Assembly: GCA_913043145.1 (NCBI GenBank)
Contig: CAJWLP010000002.1
Coordinates: 30,579-94,578 of the forward strand
DNA: 64,000 nt
From: an uncultured Bacteroidota bacterium
GTDB taxonomy: Bacteria; Bacteroidota; Bacteroidia; NS11-12g; UBA9320
Direction: 5' to 3'
The position numbers and the translations under genes were made by a program. This document shows, piece by piece, positions 55,805 through 64,000 of this stretch. A model generated the notes under the pieces. It made no database searches and was not told where the DNA came from. It was given only the letters and a program-made list of their open reading frames with translations. The stretch's first letter is position 1. The number at the start of each line of letters is the position of its first letter.

Positions 55805-58201
55805 CTAAATTTTTACTTGTAATGCAACTACAATGTTCCTTCCTGGGGCTGTTAGTCTCGAACTGTAAGGTCTGTATCTTTTATCCATTATGTTTTCTAC
55901 CCCGAAATTAATCTTGATCGGATAGGGTATAACTTTAGTATTCAAATAGTAGCCCAATTTTATGTTAAATGTGTGCCAAGATGGAGAATATGCTAACCCA
56001 TTTTTGTCTGTCAAATAAAATTGTGGTTTGTTTTTTTCAGTGTTAGAAAATTGATTGTTGTTAAATCTTTGATTATAAATACTATACACCATTAAATTGT
56101 ATTTTCTATAATTCATTAATAGTGTGGTACTACCAAAATTAGGTGTGATGTGTCTAATCGCATCACCACTACTTGATTGACTATTTAAAAAAGTGTAAGT
56201 TGTCTTGAGAGATATAAATTCGTTTGGACTGTATTTTATGGTAATTTGGTCTCCTACAACTGAAGCGTATTGATCATTTGTAAGCATTTGTACCTGACTC
56301 AAAGTATTATCATAGATTACACTATCAGCCCCATTAAGCATTGTATTTGAGAGATTAATTGCTTGATCCAAATAAGTATAGAAAACTGAATTTTGAATTT
56401 TAATTTTTCTGGAAATATTGTAGTCTAAATTAACTTCACCATGATATGCATATTCTGGTTTTAAGTTGGGGTTTGGAATAGTGATAAACCCAGGATTGCT
56501 ATCAAATGTTTTGGCAATATCGTCTATGTTTGGAGATCGAAAAGCAGTTGATAAAACGAAGCTGATTGAACCAAATTTTTTCTTAACTAACTGAGATATT
56601 GAACCAGTTATTGCTCGATTAGTAATATTAAAATCTGAAATAGGGTAGGATGTTAACGATGTATCAAATTGGCCATTCATCCCAACAAGATTATACCTCA
56701 AACCACCTTCAGTAATTGAATGGTTACTCCACCTTTGGATAACATTAAAATATATACCGCCAGTCTTCCAATATGCCCCATTAGGATATCTTGTTGTAAT
56801 GGCTTGTTTCGTTTGATTATTTGTATTTAATTGACTTCCCGAACTTTGAATTATGTTAGACACATATTCTAAACCATAGTTTATTTGTGTTTTTGAATTA
56901 ATGTATTTGGAGAAATCTGCGTTTAAACTCCATGCACTAACTTTTTCTTCTCTTTGATTAAGAAGGTTCGAATATATTTTTCGTGTATTTCTACTTTCAA
57001 CAAATTTCTGATGTGCAATGGTTGACTTAAACTCGTCAAATAGTTTTGTTTTGCTAATGTGCTTAAATGTTAGATTATTAAACATCCATATTTGAGGTCC
57101 GTAATACCATTCAGCTTGACTTAATTGGTTCAATTCGTCCCGTTGAATGAGTCGATCATATCTAGGAATATTAGACGTTTCACTATATTGAATACCATAG
57201 TGAATCTGTGAGTTTGAACTGATTTTAAACGAGGTTTTATGCAAGAAATTCTTTTGATTGTAACCACTATTTATCTGGATGCTTTCATCGCTGTTATTGA
57301 TAATTGTATCTGATGAAAACCTTGTTGAAATATAGTCTGGTCGGCCATAAACTTTACTCCCTTTTTTACCTATTTTTAAATCGTCAAATTTACTGAAAGT
57401 AAAACCTGTTACAGTAGCTATCCTTTTTCCACTAAAAGAAAATTGACTGTGGTAGGTTTTTTCATTATTAGCAGAACTATATCTTAGGTTAGTTTTAGTT
57501 TTCAGATCCATTTTATTTTCAGTAAACTCAGGTTTTACTGTCGTGAAATTCAGAACTCCTCCAATAGCATCGCTTCCATAGAATTGGCTTGATGGTCCAA
57601 AAATCAAGTCAGTACTTTCAACGGTAAAAGGGTCAATAGAAATTACATTTTGAACATTTCCAGATCTAAAAATTGCAGTATTCATTCTAACCCCATCTAC
57701 AACTAATAATATTCGATTTGTAGAAAATCCACGGATAATAGGACTTCCACCACCTTGTTGGGTTTTTTGTATATAGATATTTTGATCGATGTTTAAAAGA
57801 TCAGCAGCGGTTTGAGGAAGAATGAGTTCAATCTTTTTCTTATCTATTCTTTGGGTGAGCAATGCTATATCATTTTTATATCGAAAATTTCTGCCAGCAG
57901 AAACTACGACAGGGTTAAACGAATTGATTTTTTTAGTTAAAATGATAGTAGAGTTATCAAACAAGAGGTTTGGTGTTATATCCTTTTGATAATAGTTTTT
58001 GTGCGATAAGAATAAATTGTCTATTTCAGTAGATGAAGTGTCTATATTAATTGTTCCTGACTGGTCTGAAATACCAATAACTTTTGTTGATTGCATGAGA
58101 AGTACTCCAGAAATACTTTCCAAATTTTTATTTACAATTCGAATTTGTGCAGTACCAGCAAGGCATAGTGTTATTAGTAATATTAAATATAGCCGACGCA
58201 C
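55805..58201 (-). CDS. TonB-dependent outer-membrane receptor
   Basis: 798-aa outer-membrane receptor, GTG start. Signal peptide residues 1-18 (RRLYLILLITLCLAGTAQ) are followed by a short carboxypeptidase-regulatory-like region (about 20-95). The plug domain (about 105-215) contains PIIRGFSTNRILLVVDGVRMN and YGSDAIGGVLNF. A 22-strand barrel ends in RNIVVALQVKI. The absence of a SusD partner and the plug type suggest a metal, heme or siderophore ligand rather than glycans, but this is inference. No TonB or ABC genes are adjacent. Confidence 0.9.
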   Translation of the reverse strand: MRRLYLILLITLCLAGTAQIRIVNKNLESISGVLLMQSTKVIGISDQSGTINIDTSSTEIDNLFLSHKNYYQKDITPNLLFDNSTIILTKKINSFNPVVVSAGRNFRYKNDIALLTQRIDKKKIELILPQTAADLLNIDQNIYIQKTQQGGGSPIIRGFSTNRILLVVDGVRMNTAIFRSGNVQNVISIDPFTVESTDLIFGPSSQFYGSDAIGGVLNFTTVKPEFTENKMDLKTKTNLRYSSANNEKTYHSQFSFSGKRIATVTGFTFSKFDDLKIGKKGSKVYGRPDYISTRFSSDTIINNSDESIQINSGYNQKNFLHKTSFKISSNSQIHYGIQYSETSNIPRYDRLIQRDELNQLSQAEWYYGPQIWMFNNLTFKHISKTKLFDEFKSTIAHQKFVESRNTRKIYSNLLNQREEKVSAWSLNADFSKYINSKTQINYGLEYVSNIIQSSGSQLNTNNQTKQAITTRYPNGAYWKTGGIYFNVIQRWSNHSITEGGLRYNLVGMNGQFDTSLTSYPISDFNITNRAITGSISQLVKKKFGSISFVLSTAFRSPNIDDIAKTFDSNPGFITIPNPNLKPEYAYHGEVNLDYNISRKIKIQNSVFYTYLDQAINLSNTMLNGADSVIYDNTLSQVQMLTNDQYASVVGDQITIKYSPNEFISLKTTYTFLNSQSSSGDAIRHITPNFGSTTLLMNYRKYNLMVYSIYNQRFNNNQFSNTEKNKPQFYLTDKNGLAYSPSWHTFNIKLGYYLNTKVIPYPIKINFGVENIMDKRYRPYSSRLTAPGRNIVVALQVKI

Positions 58202-58298
58202 TCTTTGATTATTTTAACCTATACCTTTCAAATATAATACCTCAACACGCTCTACATATTTTTTTGATTATATCAAGTGAATTTTGGTTATTTGAATA

Positions 58299-58463
58299 AT
58301 GAGAATGATGCTATTATATATTTTCTTAATTTCCATGACTGCAATGTCTCTTTTTTCATGCAAAGCCAAGCATTGTGCTGCACTTCAAGATGATATGGAG
58401 GGATATAACCCAAAATCTGCCAAGAAAAAGAAAGGAAGACAAGAAGGCCTCTGGGGGAAGTAA
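58299..58463 (+). CDS. Small putative lipoprotein
   Basis: A 54-aa protein from ATG 58299 to TAA 58461-58463. The hydrophobic N-terminus MRMMLLYIFLISMTAMSLFS ends at Cys21 (lipobox LFSC). The mature part is short: KAKHCAALQDDMEGYNP, then a Lys-rich stretch KSAKKKKGRQEGLWGK. I recognise no named family, but the YNPKS-KKKKG-EGLWGK tail looks like a conserved motif. TTTG at 58291-58294 lies four bases before the ATG, at the leaderless spacing seen elsewhere in the window. Confidence 0.7.
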   Translation: MRMMLLYIFLISMTAMSLFSCKAKHCAALQDDMEGYNPKSAKKKKGRQEGLWGK

Positions 58464-58516
58464 GTACTTATTAAAAGATGATATGAACTATTCACATAGA
58501 AAAATGTTTTTTTAAC

Positions 58517-58684
58517 ATGTTCGGTTTATTTAAAAAAAAATCTCAAAAGGAAAAACTCGAAGAAACCTATGATAAACTTATTAAAGAGTCTTATAAACTA
58601 AGCACTGTAAATAGAACTGCCTCTGATGCCAAAGCTGCAGAAGCTGATGCGATTCTAAAAGAAATTGAAAAACTTGATAGTTAG
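58517..58684 (+). CDS. Lacal_2735 family (DUF6435) small protein
   Basis: A 55-aa protein from ATG 58517, MFGLFKKKSQKEKLEETYDK followed by LIKESYKLSTVNRT. It ends AAEADAILKEIEKLDS before TAG 58682-58684. It matches the Lacal_2735/DUF6435 family of tiny, coiled-coil-rich proteins found in Bacteroidota; the function is unknown. Its N-terminus (GLFKKK) resembles a membrane-surface anchor. It ends one base before the convergent aminotransferase gene. It contains an A9 run that does not disturb the frame. Confidence 0.8.
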   Translation: MFGLFKKKSQKEKLEETYDKLIKESYKLSTVNRTASDAKAAEADAILKEIEKLDS

Positions 58685-58685
58685 T

Positions 58686-59804
58686 TTAATCGAGAGATCT
58701 TAATATTGTCTTGCATACCTTGTGTATTTCAGAATTAGATATAATTAATGGTGGAGATATTCTAAGGCAGTTAGTATTATATAGAAACCAATCAATAATT
58801 ACTCCATGCTCCATACATCTTTTCATTGTCCTTTCGACTTCATCAAAATTATCTAGTTCAATAGAGAGCATCAAACCTTTACCGCTAGTTTTTTTAATTT
58901 TTGGATGAACTAATAATTTTCTAAATAAAGCTTCTTTTTCTGAAACCTTATCTAGAAGCTGATATTTTTCAATGTAATTTAATGAGGCATTTCCTGCAGC
59001 ACAGCAAACTGGATGCCCCCCAAAAGTGCTAATATGACCTAGGATAGGTTTGTCTTCGATACTTTTCATGATTTTGGATGAACTTATGAATGCTCCTATA
59101 GGCATTCCTCCACCCAGGGCTTTTGCACTCACTAAAATATCGGGTGTAATGTTATAATGTTCAAAAGCAAATAATTTACCTGTTCTTCCAATACCTGTTT
59201 GTATTTCGTCAAAGATTAATAAAGTCCCAGTTTTGTCACATTTTTCTCTAAGGGCATTTAAGAATTCTTGTGTTGCTGGTAAATATCCTATTTCAGCTTG
59301 AATAGGTTCAATAAATACTGCTGCAGTCCTTTCATCGATGATTTCAATGGAATCTAAATCATTATAGTCCATGAAATAGATATTTGGTAATAGAGGTTTA
59401 AAGGGTCCAGAGTAATATTCATTGCTCATCATACTAAGTGAACCACTTGAACTTCCATGATAGGCATTTCTCATTGCAACTATTTTGGATCTTCCTGTAT
59501 ATTTTTTAGCCACTTTCATAGCTCCTTCGATTGCCTCACTTCCACTATTTAAAAAATAAAATGATTGAAGATTTGAGGGTAGATTTTTGGCGAGATTTTT
59601 GGCAAGTTGGACTTGTGGTTGCACAATGTATTCACCATAAACCATTTGGTGACTATATTTATCCACTTGGTCTTTTATAGCTTTAGTGACTTCCGGATTA
59701 CAATGGCCAATATTATTTACAGCTATACCGCTAATTAAATCAATGAATGGCTTATTATACCTATCATACAAGTGTATTCCTTTTCCTCGTACAAATTCAT
59801 ACAT
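58686..59804 (-). CDS. Class III aminotransferase (acetylornithine/aspartate aminotransferase-like)
   Basis: PLP-dependent aminotransferase, at least 372 aa. The PLP lysine is in VSAKALGGGMPIGAF (about residues 228-242), preceded by LLIFDEIQTGIGRTGKLF. FLNSGSEAIEGAMKVAKKYTG binds the phosphate, and PILGHISTFGGHPVCCAAGNA follows the lysine region. It resembles the acetylornithine and ornithine aminotransferase family, but the substrate is not certain. The first ATG is 59804, yet the frame continues upstream with FLKYIAQTSPNPP, a normal N-terminal block of this family. No ATG, GTG or TTG lies before the stop at 59880-59882. Confidence 0.87.
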   Translation of the reverse strand: MYEFVRGKGIHLYDRYNKPFIDLISGIAVNNIGHCNPEVTKAIKDQVDKYSHQMVYGEYIVQPQVQLAKNLAKNLPSNLQSFYFLNSGSEAIEGAMKVAKKYTGRSKIVAMRNAYHGSSSGSLSMMSNEYYSGPFKPLLPNIYFMDYNDLDSIEIIDERTAAVFIEPIQAEIGYLPATQEFLNALREKCDKTGTLLIFDEIQTGIGRTGKLFAFEHYNITPDILVSAKALGGGMPIGAFISSSKIMKSIEDKPILGHISTFGGHPVCCAAGNASLNYIEKYQLLDKVSEKEALFRKLLVHPKIKKTSGKGLMLSIELDNFDEVERTMKRCMEHGVIIDWFLYNTNCLRISPPLIISNSEIHKVCKTILRSLD

Positions 59805-59894
59805 AGGTGGATTTGGTGAAGTTTGAGCAATATATTTAAGGAATGAATTTTTGATTCTACGAAGATATGATTTAGAAAGCTAATTATTAATTTT

Positions 59895-59902
59895 CAAAGG
59901 AC
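59895..59902 (-). promoter_or_regulatory. Probable -7 box of the aminotransferase gene
   Basis: The minus strand reads GTCCTTTG, one mismatch from TAnnTTTG, directly after the T-run of the HU terminator. If used, the leader to ATG 59804 would be about 86 bases, unusually long for this window. Confidence 0.4.
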
Positions 59903-59904
59903 GC

Positions 59905-59940
59905 AAAAAAAAAGCCCTTGTAGGATCCTACAAGGGCTTA
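59905..59940 (-). terminator. Rho-independent terminator of the HU gene
   Basis: A 28-base perfect palindrome spans 59912-59939 (AAGCCCTTGTAG... with a GATC centre). On the minus strand it is followed by a long T-run. It lies 21 bases after the HU stop. Confidence 0.92.
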
Positions 59941-59960
59941 AAATATTTACTAGGTAAATA

Positions 59961-60233
59961 TTAATTAACTTTATCAGAAAGTCCAGAACCTGCTTTGAAT
60001 TTTACAACATTTTTAGCAGCGATTTGAATTTCTTTTCCAGTTCTTGGGTTTCTACCAGTTCTAGCAGCTCTTTTGCTTACAGAGAAAGTTCCGAATCCAA
60101 CAAGGATAAGTTTCTCTCCATTTTTAAGAGCAGAAGAAGTAGAATCCATAAATGCGTTTAGTGCCTCACCAGCTTGTGCTTTTGAGATACCAGCTGAATC
60201 AGCCATAGCTGAGATTAAATCTGATTTGTTCAT
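59961..60233 (-). CDS. HU family DNA-binding protein
   Basis: Nucleoid-associated, histone-like protein, 90 aa, acting as a dimer that bends DNA. The N-terminus [41 protein letters not shown] and the beta-arm signature [16 protein letters not shown] are clear, with the conserved Pro at the arm tip. It is monocistronic with a strong terminator. Confidence 0.96.
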   Translation of the reverse strand: MNKSDLISAMADSAGISKAQAGEALNAFMDSTSSALKNGEKLILVGFGTFSVSKRAARTGRNPRTGKEIQIAAKNVVKFKAGSGLSDKVN

Positions 60234-60303
60234 TTTGTTAATTGTTTTAAATAATTATTATTCTCCAATGTTAATGCGAAGACCCGTATGGATACAAGGA
60301 CTG

Positions 60304-60807
60304 TTACCTATTTGTTAATAATTTCAAATAATTTGCTAGTTTTTGGGTCTCAAACACAGTGTTTATGGGCATCTTAAGCTGTGAAAGTTCGTATGTTGAT
60401 TGTCTTTTGTTGTAAAGTTCTCTCAATTTAGAGGGGGAGTTTTTGATAATTAGTGGTCTGTTTTTAAGTTTTGGGAGACTTTTTTCTATTTCTTCCCATG
60501 GTTTGTAGAGATAGATGCAGATGTTGTTTTGAAGAATTAATCTTCTGTTTTCATGGTCACATATGGTTCCACCGCCAAGAGCAATAATTGATGATTTCTT
60601 TTGAAGGTTTATTTTAGTAAGTACATTTTTCTCAATTATTCTAAAATAATCTTCCCCATTATTATTGAAAATTTCGGGGATTGATAACCCTGTTTGATTT
60701 ATTATTTCTTGGTCCAGATCAATGAAATCTAATTCCAATATTTCAGACAATTGAAGCCCGATAGTTGTTTTACCCACTCCCATATATCCTGTTAGAAAAA
60801 TATGCAT
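60304..60807 (-). CDS. aroK: Shikimate kinase
   Basis: Phosphorylates shikimate in aromatic amino-acid synthesis, 167 aa. Walker A GYMGVGKTT (7-15), ILELDFIDLDQEI with the shikimate-binding Asp, and ALGGGTICDHENRRL are typical, and the lid region PLIIKNSP carries an Arg. Its ATG overlaps the stop of the permease gene by one base, making it the last gene of the DUF1599-BT_3928-DppB-aroK operon. Confidence 0.94.
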   Translation of the reverse strand: MHIFLTGYMGVGKTTIGLQLSEILELDFIDLDQEIINQTGLSIPEIFNNNGEDYFRIIEKNVLTKINLQKKSSIIALGGGTICDHENRRLILQNNICIYLYKPWEEIEKSLPKLKNRPLIIKNSPSKLRELYNKRQSTYELSQLKMPINTVFETQKLANYLKLLTNR

Positions 60808-61862
60808 TAGCTTAACTTTATTCTTGGGTCAAGTTTGACATATAAAATATCCACAATAATGTTAGTGATTATAAAAATAAAACCAATGAATAGAATAGAC
60901 CCCATGACAACAGGAAGATCATTCATTTCAAGTGCTTCTATGGTTAGTTTTCCTAGTCCTCTCCAATTAAAAATATATTCTACAAAAAAAGCTCCTGCAA
61001 GAAGTGATGCAAACCAACCGCTAATAGCTGTTATCACAGGATTTAATGCATTAGGCAGGGCATGTTTTATTAGAATGGATGATGGGTTAATACCTTTTGA
61101 TTTGGCTGTCTTGATGAAGTCTTTGTTTAAAGTATCAAACATGGAGCTTCTTGTTAACAGTGTAAATATAGAAAGAGGTCTAACTCCTAATGCAATTGCA
61201 GGAAGTATAATATTTTTCCATTGATAATATTCACCATTGTACGGATCGATATCTGTCCAGCTTCCAGTCATGAATAATCCCGTGTAATCATGAAGTACAA
61301 AACCAAATAGCCAAGCTAGTATGATTGCTGAGAAGAATGATGGGACAGAAATACCTATTGTACTGATAAAAACAATAGTTTGGTCAATTGGGGAATTGAT
61401 TTTAATTGAAGACAACACACCAAGTAAAACTCCTAAAATTATTGCCAAGAGGATAGATGCAAGAGCCAAAATGAAAGTGCCTTTAAAGGATTCTCTAATT
61501 AACTTAGTTGTTTTAACTCTAGATTGAAATGACTTTCTTAGGAACGGAGTTTTTATCAATATTACTTTATTATGTAAGATAATTTTTAGCAATGGATCAT
61601 ATTTAAAATTCAACTCTTCATCTTTTGAATGCAAAGAGATTGGAGATATGTCATTAAGAAACAATGCGTATTGCGTAAAAGTTGGTTTATCAAGTCCAAA
61701 CTCTTTTTTTATGGATTCTTGTGTAGCAACATCTGTGCGTTGACCAATAGCCATTTTTTCAGGATTAGGAAATGAAAATTTAAAAAGAAAAAAAACAACG
61801 GTTATTACGCTAAACAATATGAAAATACCACTTAATATTCTTTTTAGGATAAATTGTATCAT
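60807..61862 (-). CDS. DppB-type ABC transporter permease
   Basis: Binding-protein-dependent permease, 351 aa, of the peptide/nickel (DppB/OppB) family. The N-terminal helix MIQFILKRILSGIFILFSVITVVFFLF precedes a long periplasmic insert (about 30-120). Five or so core helices follow from about 130, with the EAA-like loop KTAKSKGINPSSILIKHALPNAL (about 253-275) that contacts the ATPase. No partner permease, ATPase or binding protein is next to it. It overlaps the BT_3928 gene by four bases and aroK by one, so it is in their operon. Confidence 0.9.
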   Translation of the reverse strand: MIQFILKRILSGIFILFSVITVVFFLFKFSFPNPEKMAIGQRTDVATQESIKKEFGLDKPTFTQYALFLNDISPISLHSKDEELNFKYDPLLKIILHNKVILIKTPFLRKSFQSRVKTTKLIRESFKGTFILALASILLAIILGVLLGVLSSIKINSPIDQTIVFISTIGISVPSFFSAIILAWLFGFVLHDYTGLFMTGSWTDIDPYNGEYYQWKNIILPAIALGVRPLSIFTLLTRSSMFDTLNKDFIKTAKSKGINPSSILIKHALPNALNPVITAISGWFASLLAGAFFVEYIFNWRGLGKLTIEALEMNDLPVVMGSILFIGFIFIITNIIVDILYVKLDPRIKLS

Positions 61863-63355
61863 GGATTAGTGATACTTGATAATTCATTTTCTGATGGCAA
61901 ATTTGTGCTTGGCCAATTTTCAATGACGCTGTTTTTGTAGAGAAGAACTAGTCCAGGGTTGCTTCGTATTATTGATTTTAGATTAGTTTTATCTCCATAA
62001 TAAAAGGGTGTATTAAGTTCGTATTTTTTTACGAATGAATCAACATCTTGTGATTTACTCGCTGTAAGTGGATAGAGCGTAATTTCATTTTTATTGCAAA
62101 ATTGAATAATAGTCTTTATCTCATCCATGGCTTGCGTATTGGTTTTTTCAATATCACTAAATACTAGTAGTAATTTATATCCTGAATCAGCATAGAAATC
62201 TTCTATGTAGTCATTTGTTCTGTCAACATCCATGATTTTAAAGTCATGGATTTCAGGTTCATAACCTTTACTGATTAGTTTGTCTATGCGGTCAACAAAT
62301 ACATAACCTTCTTTTTGGAGGTTACGACTACTAATATCATCTAAGGTAAATTCTTCATTTACACCATCCTTTGCATAAATAAAAATATTTTCATAAACGT
62401 CTGTTGGTGCATCCTCTGGAACAGTAGCTAACTCATATATATTATTTCCCTTTTTAAATTTAAGGAAGTTTTTAACTGGTAGATAGTGCCAACAGTAGAT
62501 CGAGAATCCGACAGATATTATTAGGCATATAGTAAGTATTTTTACTGAGAATGGTGAACTGAATACTGGTTTTACAAATCGAATACCAAAGGCGATAATT
62601 AAACTGGCAACTCCCAAAACAATGTCTTTGTAAAAGCTCTGCCATGGTGTTAGCTTAATAGCATCACCAAAACATCCACAATCCGTGACTTTATTAAAGT
62701 ACGCACTATACCATGTCAGGAAAGTAAAAAATAAGGTGAGAGTTAAAATACTTAATATAATTAGGCGTGGTGCCCATCCTAGAATCAAGGCAAGACCTAA
62801 TAAAATTTCAAGGACACATATGCCAATTGCAATTTGAACACTATATGACCTTAACTTTTGAAAGAAATTAACAAAAATAGAATTGGGAATTATATAGGGA
62901 TTCACATCTACTGAAAATGTAATCAGTGGAGTATTAGTTATTTTTATTGTTTTGATTAATATGTCCCTGACATTACAGTGTAATTCTCCTATTTGATCAA
63001 GTGTGTCAATAGTTTCAACATTGGTAGTAAAGATGTCTTGATGATTGATCTGGAAGCTAATTTTTCGATTATAAATTGTAGTATCGTCTGAAACTAATTC
63101 CCATGGTTTTAAATAGGTAGATAATTTATACTCTGGTTGATTTGGGTTGATAGTTAAATAGAAAGTATCAGATTGACTCTTTGTATTGAAGTGAAAATTC
63201 AAGTTGTCCTGTGTGGGTTCAAAATCTGCTGAAAAAACAGAGAAATATTCATCTAATTTATAACTAAATCCAGTAGGGTCATTCGATTTTATTAGTCCTG
63301 AGAATATGAACAAAAAACCCACACATATTCTGAAAAAATTAGCTAAATACCTCAT
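61859..63355 (-). CDS. BT_3928-type DoxX/MauE family membrane protein
   Basis: 498-aa protein typical of Bacteroidota. A four-helix DoxX-like part is split: the first helix (about 5-22, ICVGFLFIFSGLIKSNDPTGF) is followed by a periplasmic insert, then helices at about 175-260 with TDCGCFGDAIKLTPWQSFYKD, the Cys-containing MauE-like motif. The C-terminal 190 residues resemble a thioredoxin-like domain without a CxxC. A redox or thiol-related envelope role is plausible but unproven. It is translated two bases after DUF1599 and overlaps the DppB gene by four bases. Confidence 0.87.
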   Translation of the reverse strand: MRYLANFFRICVGFLFIFSGLIKSNDPTGFSYKLDEYFSVFSADFEPTQDNLNFHFNTKSQSDTFYLTINPNQPEYKLSTYLKPWELVSDDTTIYNRKISFQINHQDIFTTNVETIDTLDQIGELHCNVRDILIKTIKITNTPLITFSVDVNPYIIPNSIFVNFFQKLRSYSVQIAIGICVLEILLGLALILGWAPRLIILSILTLTLFFTFLTWYSAYFNKVTDCGCFGDAIKLTPWQSFYKDIVLGVASLIIAFGIRFVKPVFSSPFSVKILTICLIISVGFSIYCWHYLPVKNFLKFKKGNNIYELATVPEDAPTDVYENIFIYAKDGVNEEFTLDDISSRNLQKEGYVFVDRIDKLISKGYEPEIHDFKIMDVDRTNDYIEDFYADSGYKLLLVFSDIEKTNTQAMDEIKTIIQFCNKNEITLYPLTASKSQDVDSFVKKYELNTPFYYGDKTNLKSIIRSNPGLVLLYKNSVIENWPSTNLPSENELSSITNP

Positions 63356-63357
63356 GA

Positions 63358-63906
63358 TTATTGATAGAATTTATTAATTCTTATTAAGGCGAAGATAGAA
63401 TAGTTTAACATGTCACTAAAATTGGCATCTATACCCTCAGAGATAAGTGTTTTACCCCCTTTATTTTCAATTTGCTTAGTTCTTAATATTTTCATTAAAA
63501 TGAGATCAGTATATGTGCTTACCCGCATATCTCTCCAAGCTTCACCATAGTCATGATTTTTAACAATCATTAATTCTTTACACAAGGAAGCTTTTTTGTC
63601 AAATAATTCTAGAACTTTTAAGGGATCCATTTCCATGTCATCATCAGCCTTTAAATCAATTTGTATTAAAGCTATAATGCAGTAGTTGATTATTCCAATA
63701 AATTCATTTTCTATACTCTCACCTACTTTATTTTCTTGTTTTTCCTCAATACTTCTGATTCGTTGAGCCTTGATGAAGATTTGATCAGTAATGGATATGG
63801 GTCTTAAAACTCTCCATGCAGTTCCATAGTCATAGGTCTTTTTTTTAAATATATCTCTGCATTTAGCAATGGATTTGTCAAAAAGTAAAGCTGTATCTGT
63901 ACTCAA
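63358..63906 (-). CDS. DUF1599 domain-containing protein
   Basis: 182-aa protein with two tandem copies of the same unit. Copy 1 contains KTYDYGTAWRVLRPISITDQI (about 22-42) and copy 2 contains NHDYGEAWRDMRVSTYTDLI (about 118-137). The function is unknown; the pattern suggests a small all-helical nucleotide-binding or oligomeric protein. The start is TTG 63906, as there is no in-frame ATG or GTG nearby. In Bacteroidota it is commonly divergent from folP, as seen here. It heads the operon toward aroK. Confidence 0.88.
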   Translation of the reverse strand: MSTDTALLFDKSIAKCRDIFKKKTYDYGTAWRVLRPISITDQIFIKAQRIRSIEEKQENKVGESIENEFIGIINYCIIALIQIDLKADDDMEMDPLKVLELFDKKASLCKELMIVKNHDYGEAWRDMRVSTYTDLILMKILRTKQIENKGGKTLISEGIDANFSDMLNYSIFALIRINKFYQ

Positions 63907-63950
63907 AATGATATTAATTTGTTGCGAATTTAAAGTACATTGATCTCATA

Positions 63951-64000
63951 ATGAAGCGAACCATCAACATAAAAGAAAAAAAATTGGATGTTTCATCGCC
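63951..64000 (+). CDS. folP: Dihydropteroate synthase, 3' truncated by window end
   Basis: Only the first 16 codons are visible (MKRTINIKEKKLDVSS). The start, with the Thr-Ile-Asn block and the Leu-Asp near the end, resembles the beginning of Bacteroidota dihydropteroate synthases, and the divergent position next to DUF1599 is the usual place of folP. TACATTG about ten bases before the ATG is a degenerate -7 box. The call rests mostly on gene order. Confidence 0.55.
   Translation, partial: MKRTINIKEKKLDVSS

Noticed and set aside
60835..61224. 129-codon ORF on the plus strand opposite the DppB permease
   Set aside because: It is antisense to a well-supported gene, and its composition mirrors hydrophobic codons of the other strand.

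Overview
The window is a compact, AT-rich stretch of a Bacteroidota chromosome. I infer the phylum from several independent signs. The -7 promoter boxes follow the TAnnTTTG pattern. There is a type IX secretion C-terminal sorting domain (46781-48364). The rpmB-rpmG-DUF4295-ftsY cluster is present, as are BshC, DUF1599 beside a BT_3928-type DoxX protein, a divergent folP start, and the small families DUF5522 and Lacal_2735. The genus cannot be read from the sequence. Almost all genes are core functions. I see no insertion sequence, prophage, CRISPR array, rRNA or tRNA. No gene-free stretch exceeds 300 bases; the longest is 2341-2527, which holds the divergent rpsF and dnaX upstream regions.

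Layout. 1-2340: end of a MacB/FtsX permease, then rpsF-rpsR-rplI on the minus strand. 2528-4215: dnaX, split into two frames at a run of ten A. 4236-9040: methyltransferase, rnhB, K+ channel, DUF5522, LolC/E-type permease, NamZ-type muramidase. 9095-13561: rpmB, rpmG, DUF4295, ftsY, rimO, bshC. 13627-19861: OmpA-type protein, beta-barrel protein, tpiA, GlmU-like protein, rpmE2, LTA-synthase-type enzyme. 19877-28308: hisS, RluA-type synthase, lon, Na+/solute symporter, lipoprotein, pfkA. 28376-35687 (minus): gyrB, the EVE-pyrR-pyrB-asparaginase operon, rpsA. 35788-43741 (plus): M61 peptidase, carA, eno, ftsK, lolA, DUF6438. 43853-55803: uvrD/pcrA, rfbC, a DUF1501/DUF1800 pair, DUF819, gcvP, nfeD, floA. 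55805-64000: TonB receptor, two tiny genes, aminotransferase, HU, the operon DUF1599-BT_3928-DppB-aroK, and the first codons of folP.

How the genes work together. Translation is prominent (S6, S18, L9, L28, L33, L31, S1, RimO, HisS, FtsY). Pyrimidine synthesis is represented by carA, pyrB and pyrR, with an asparaginase in the pyrB operon that could supply aspartate. Glycolysis has tpiA, pfkA and eno. Envelope work is covered by LolA, LolC/E-like, OmpA, NamZ, FloA/NfeD and a TonB receptor.

The most interesting signals are regulatory and recoding. DnaX can only be made full length by a -1 slip on A10. Two Rho-independent terminators carry the -7 box of the next gene inside their hairpin loop. 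rpsA has a strong Shine-Dalgarno sequence, a TTG start and an overlapping three-codon mini-ORF. Many genes have their -7 box only 4-12 bases before the start codon, which implies leaderless or very short-leader mRNAs. An aminotransferase reading frame continues upstream of its first ATG with no usual start codon. All homology calls are from recognised motifs; no database search was run.
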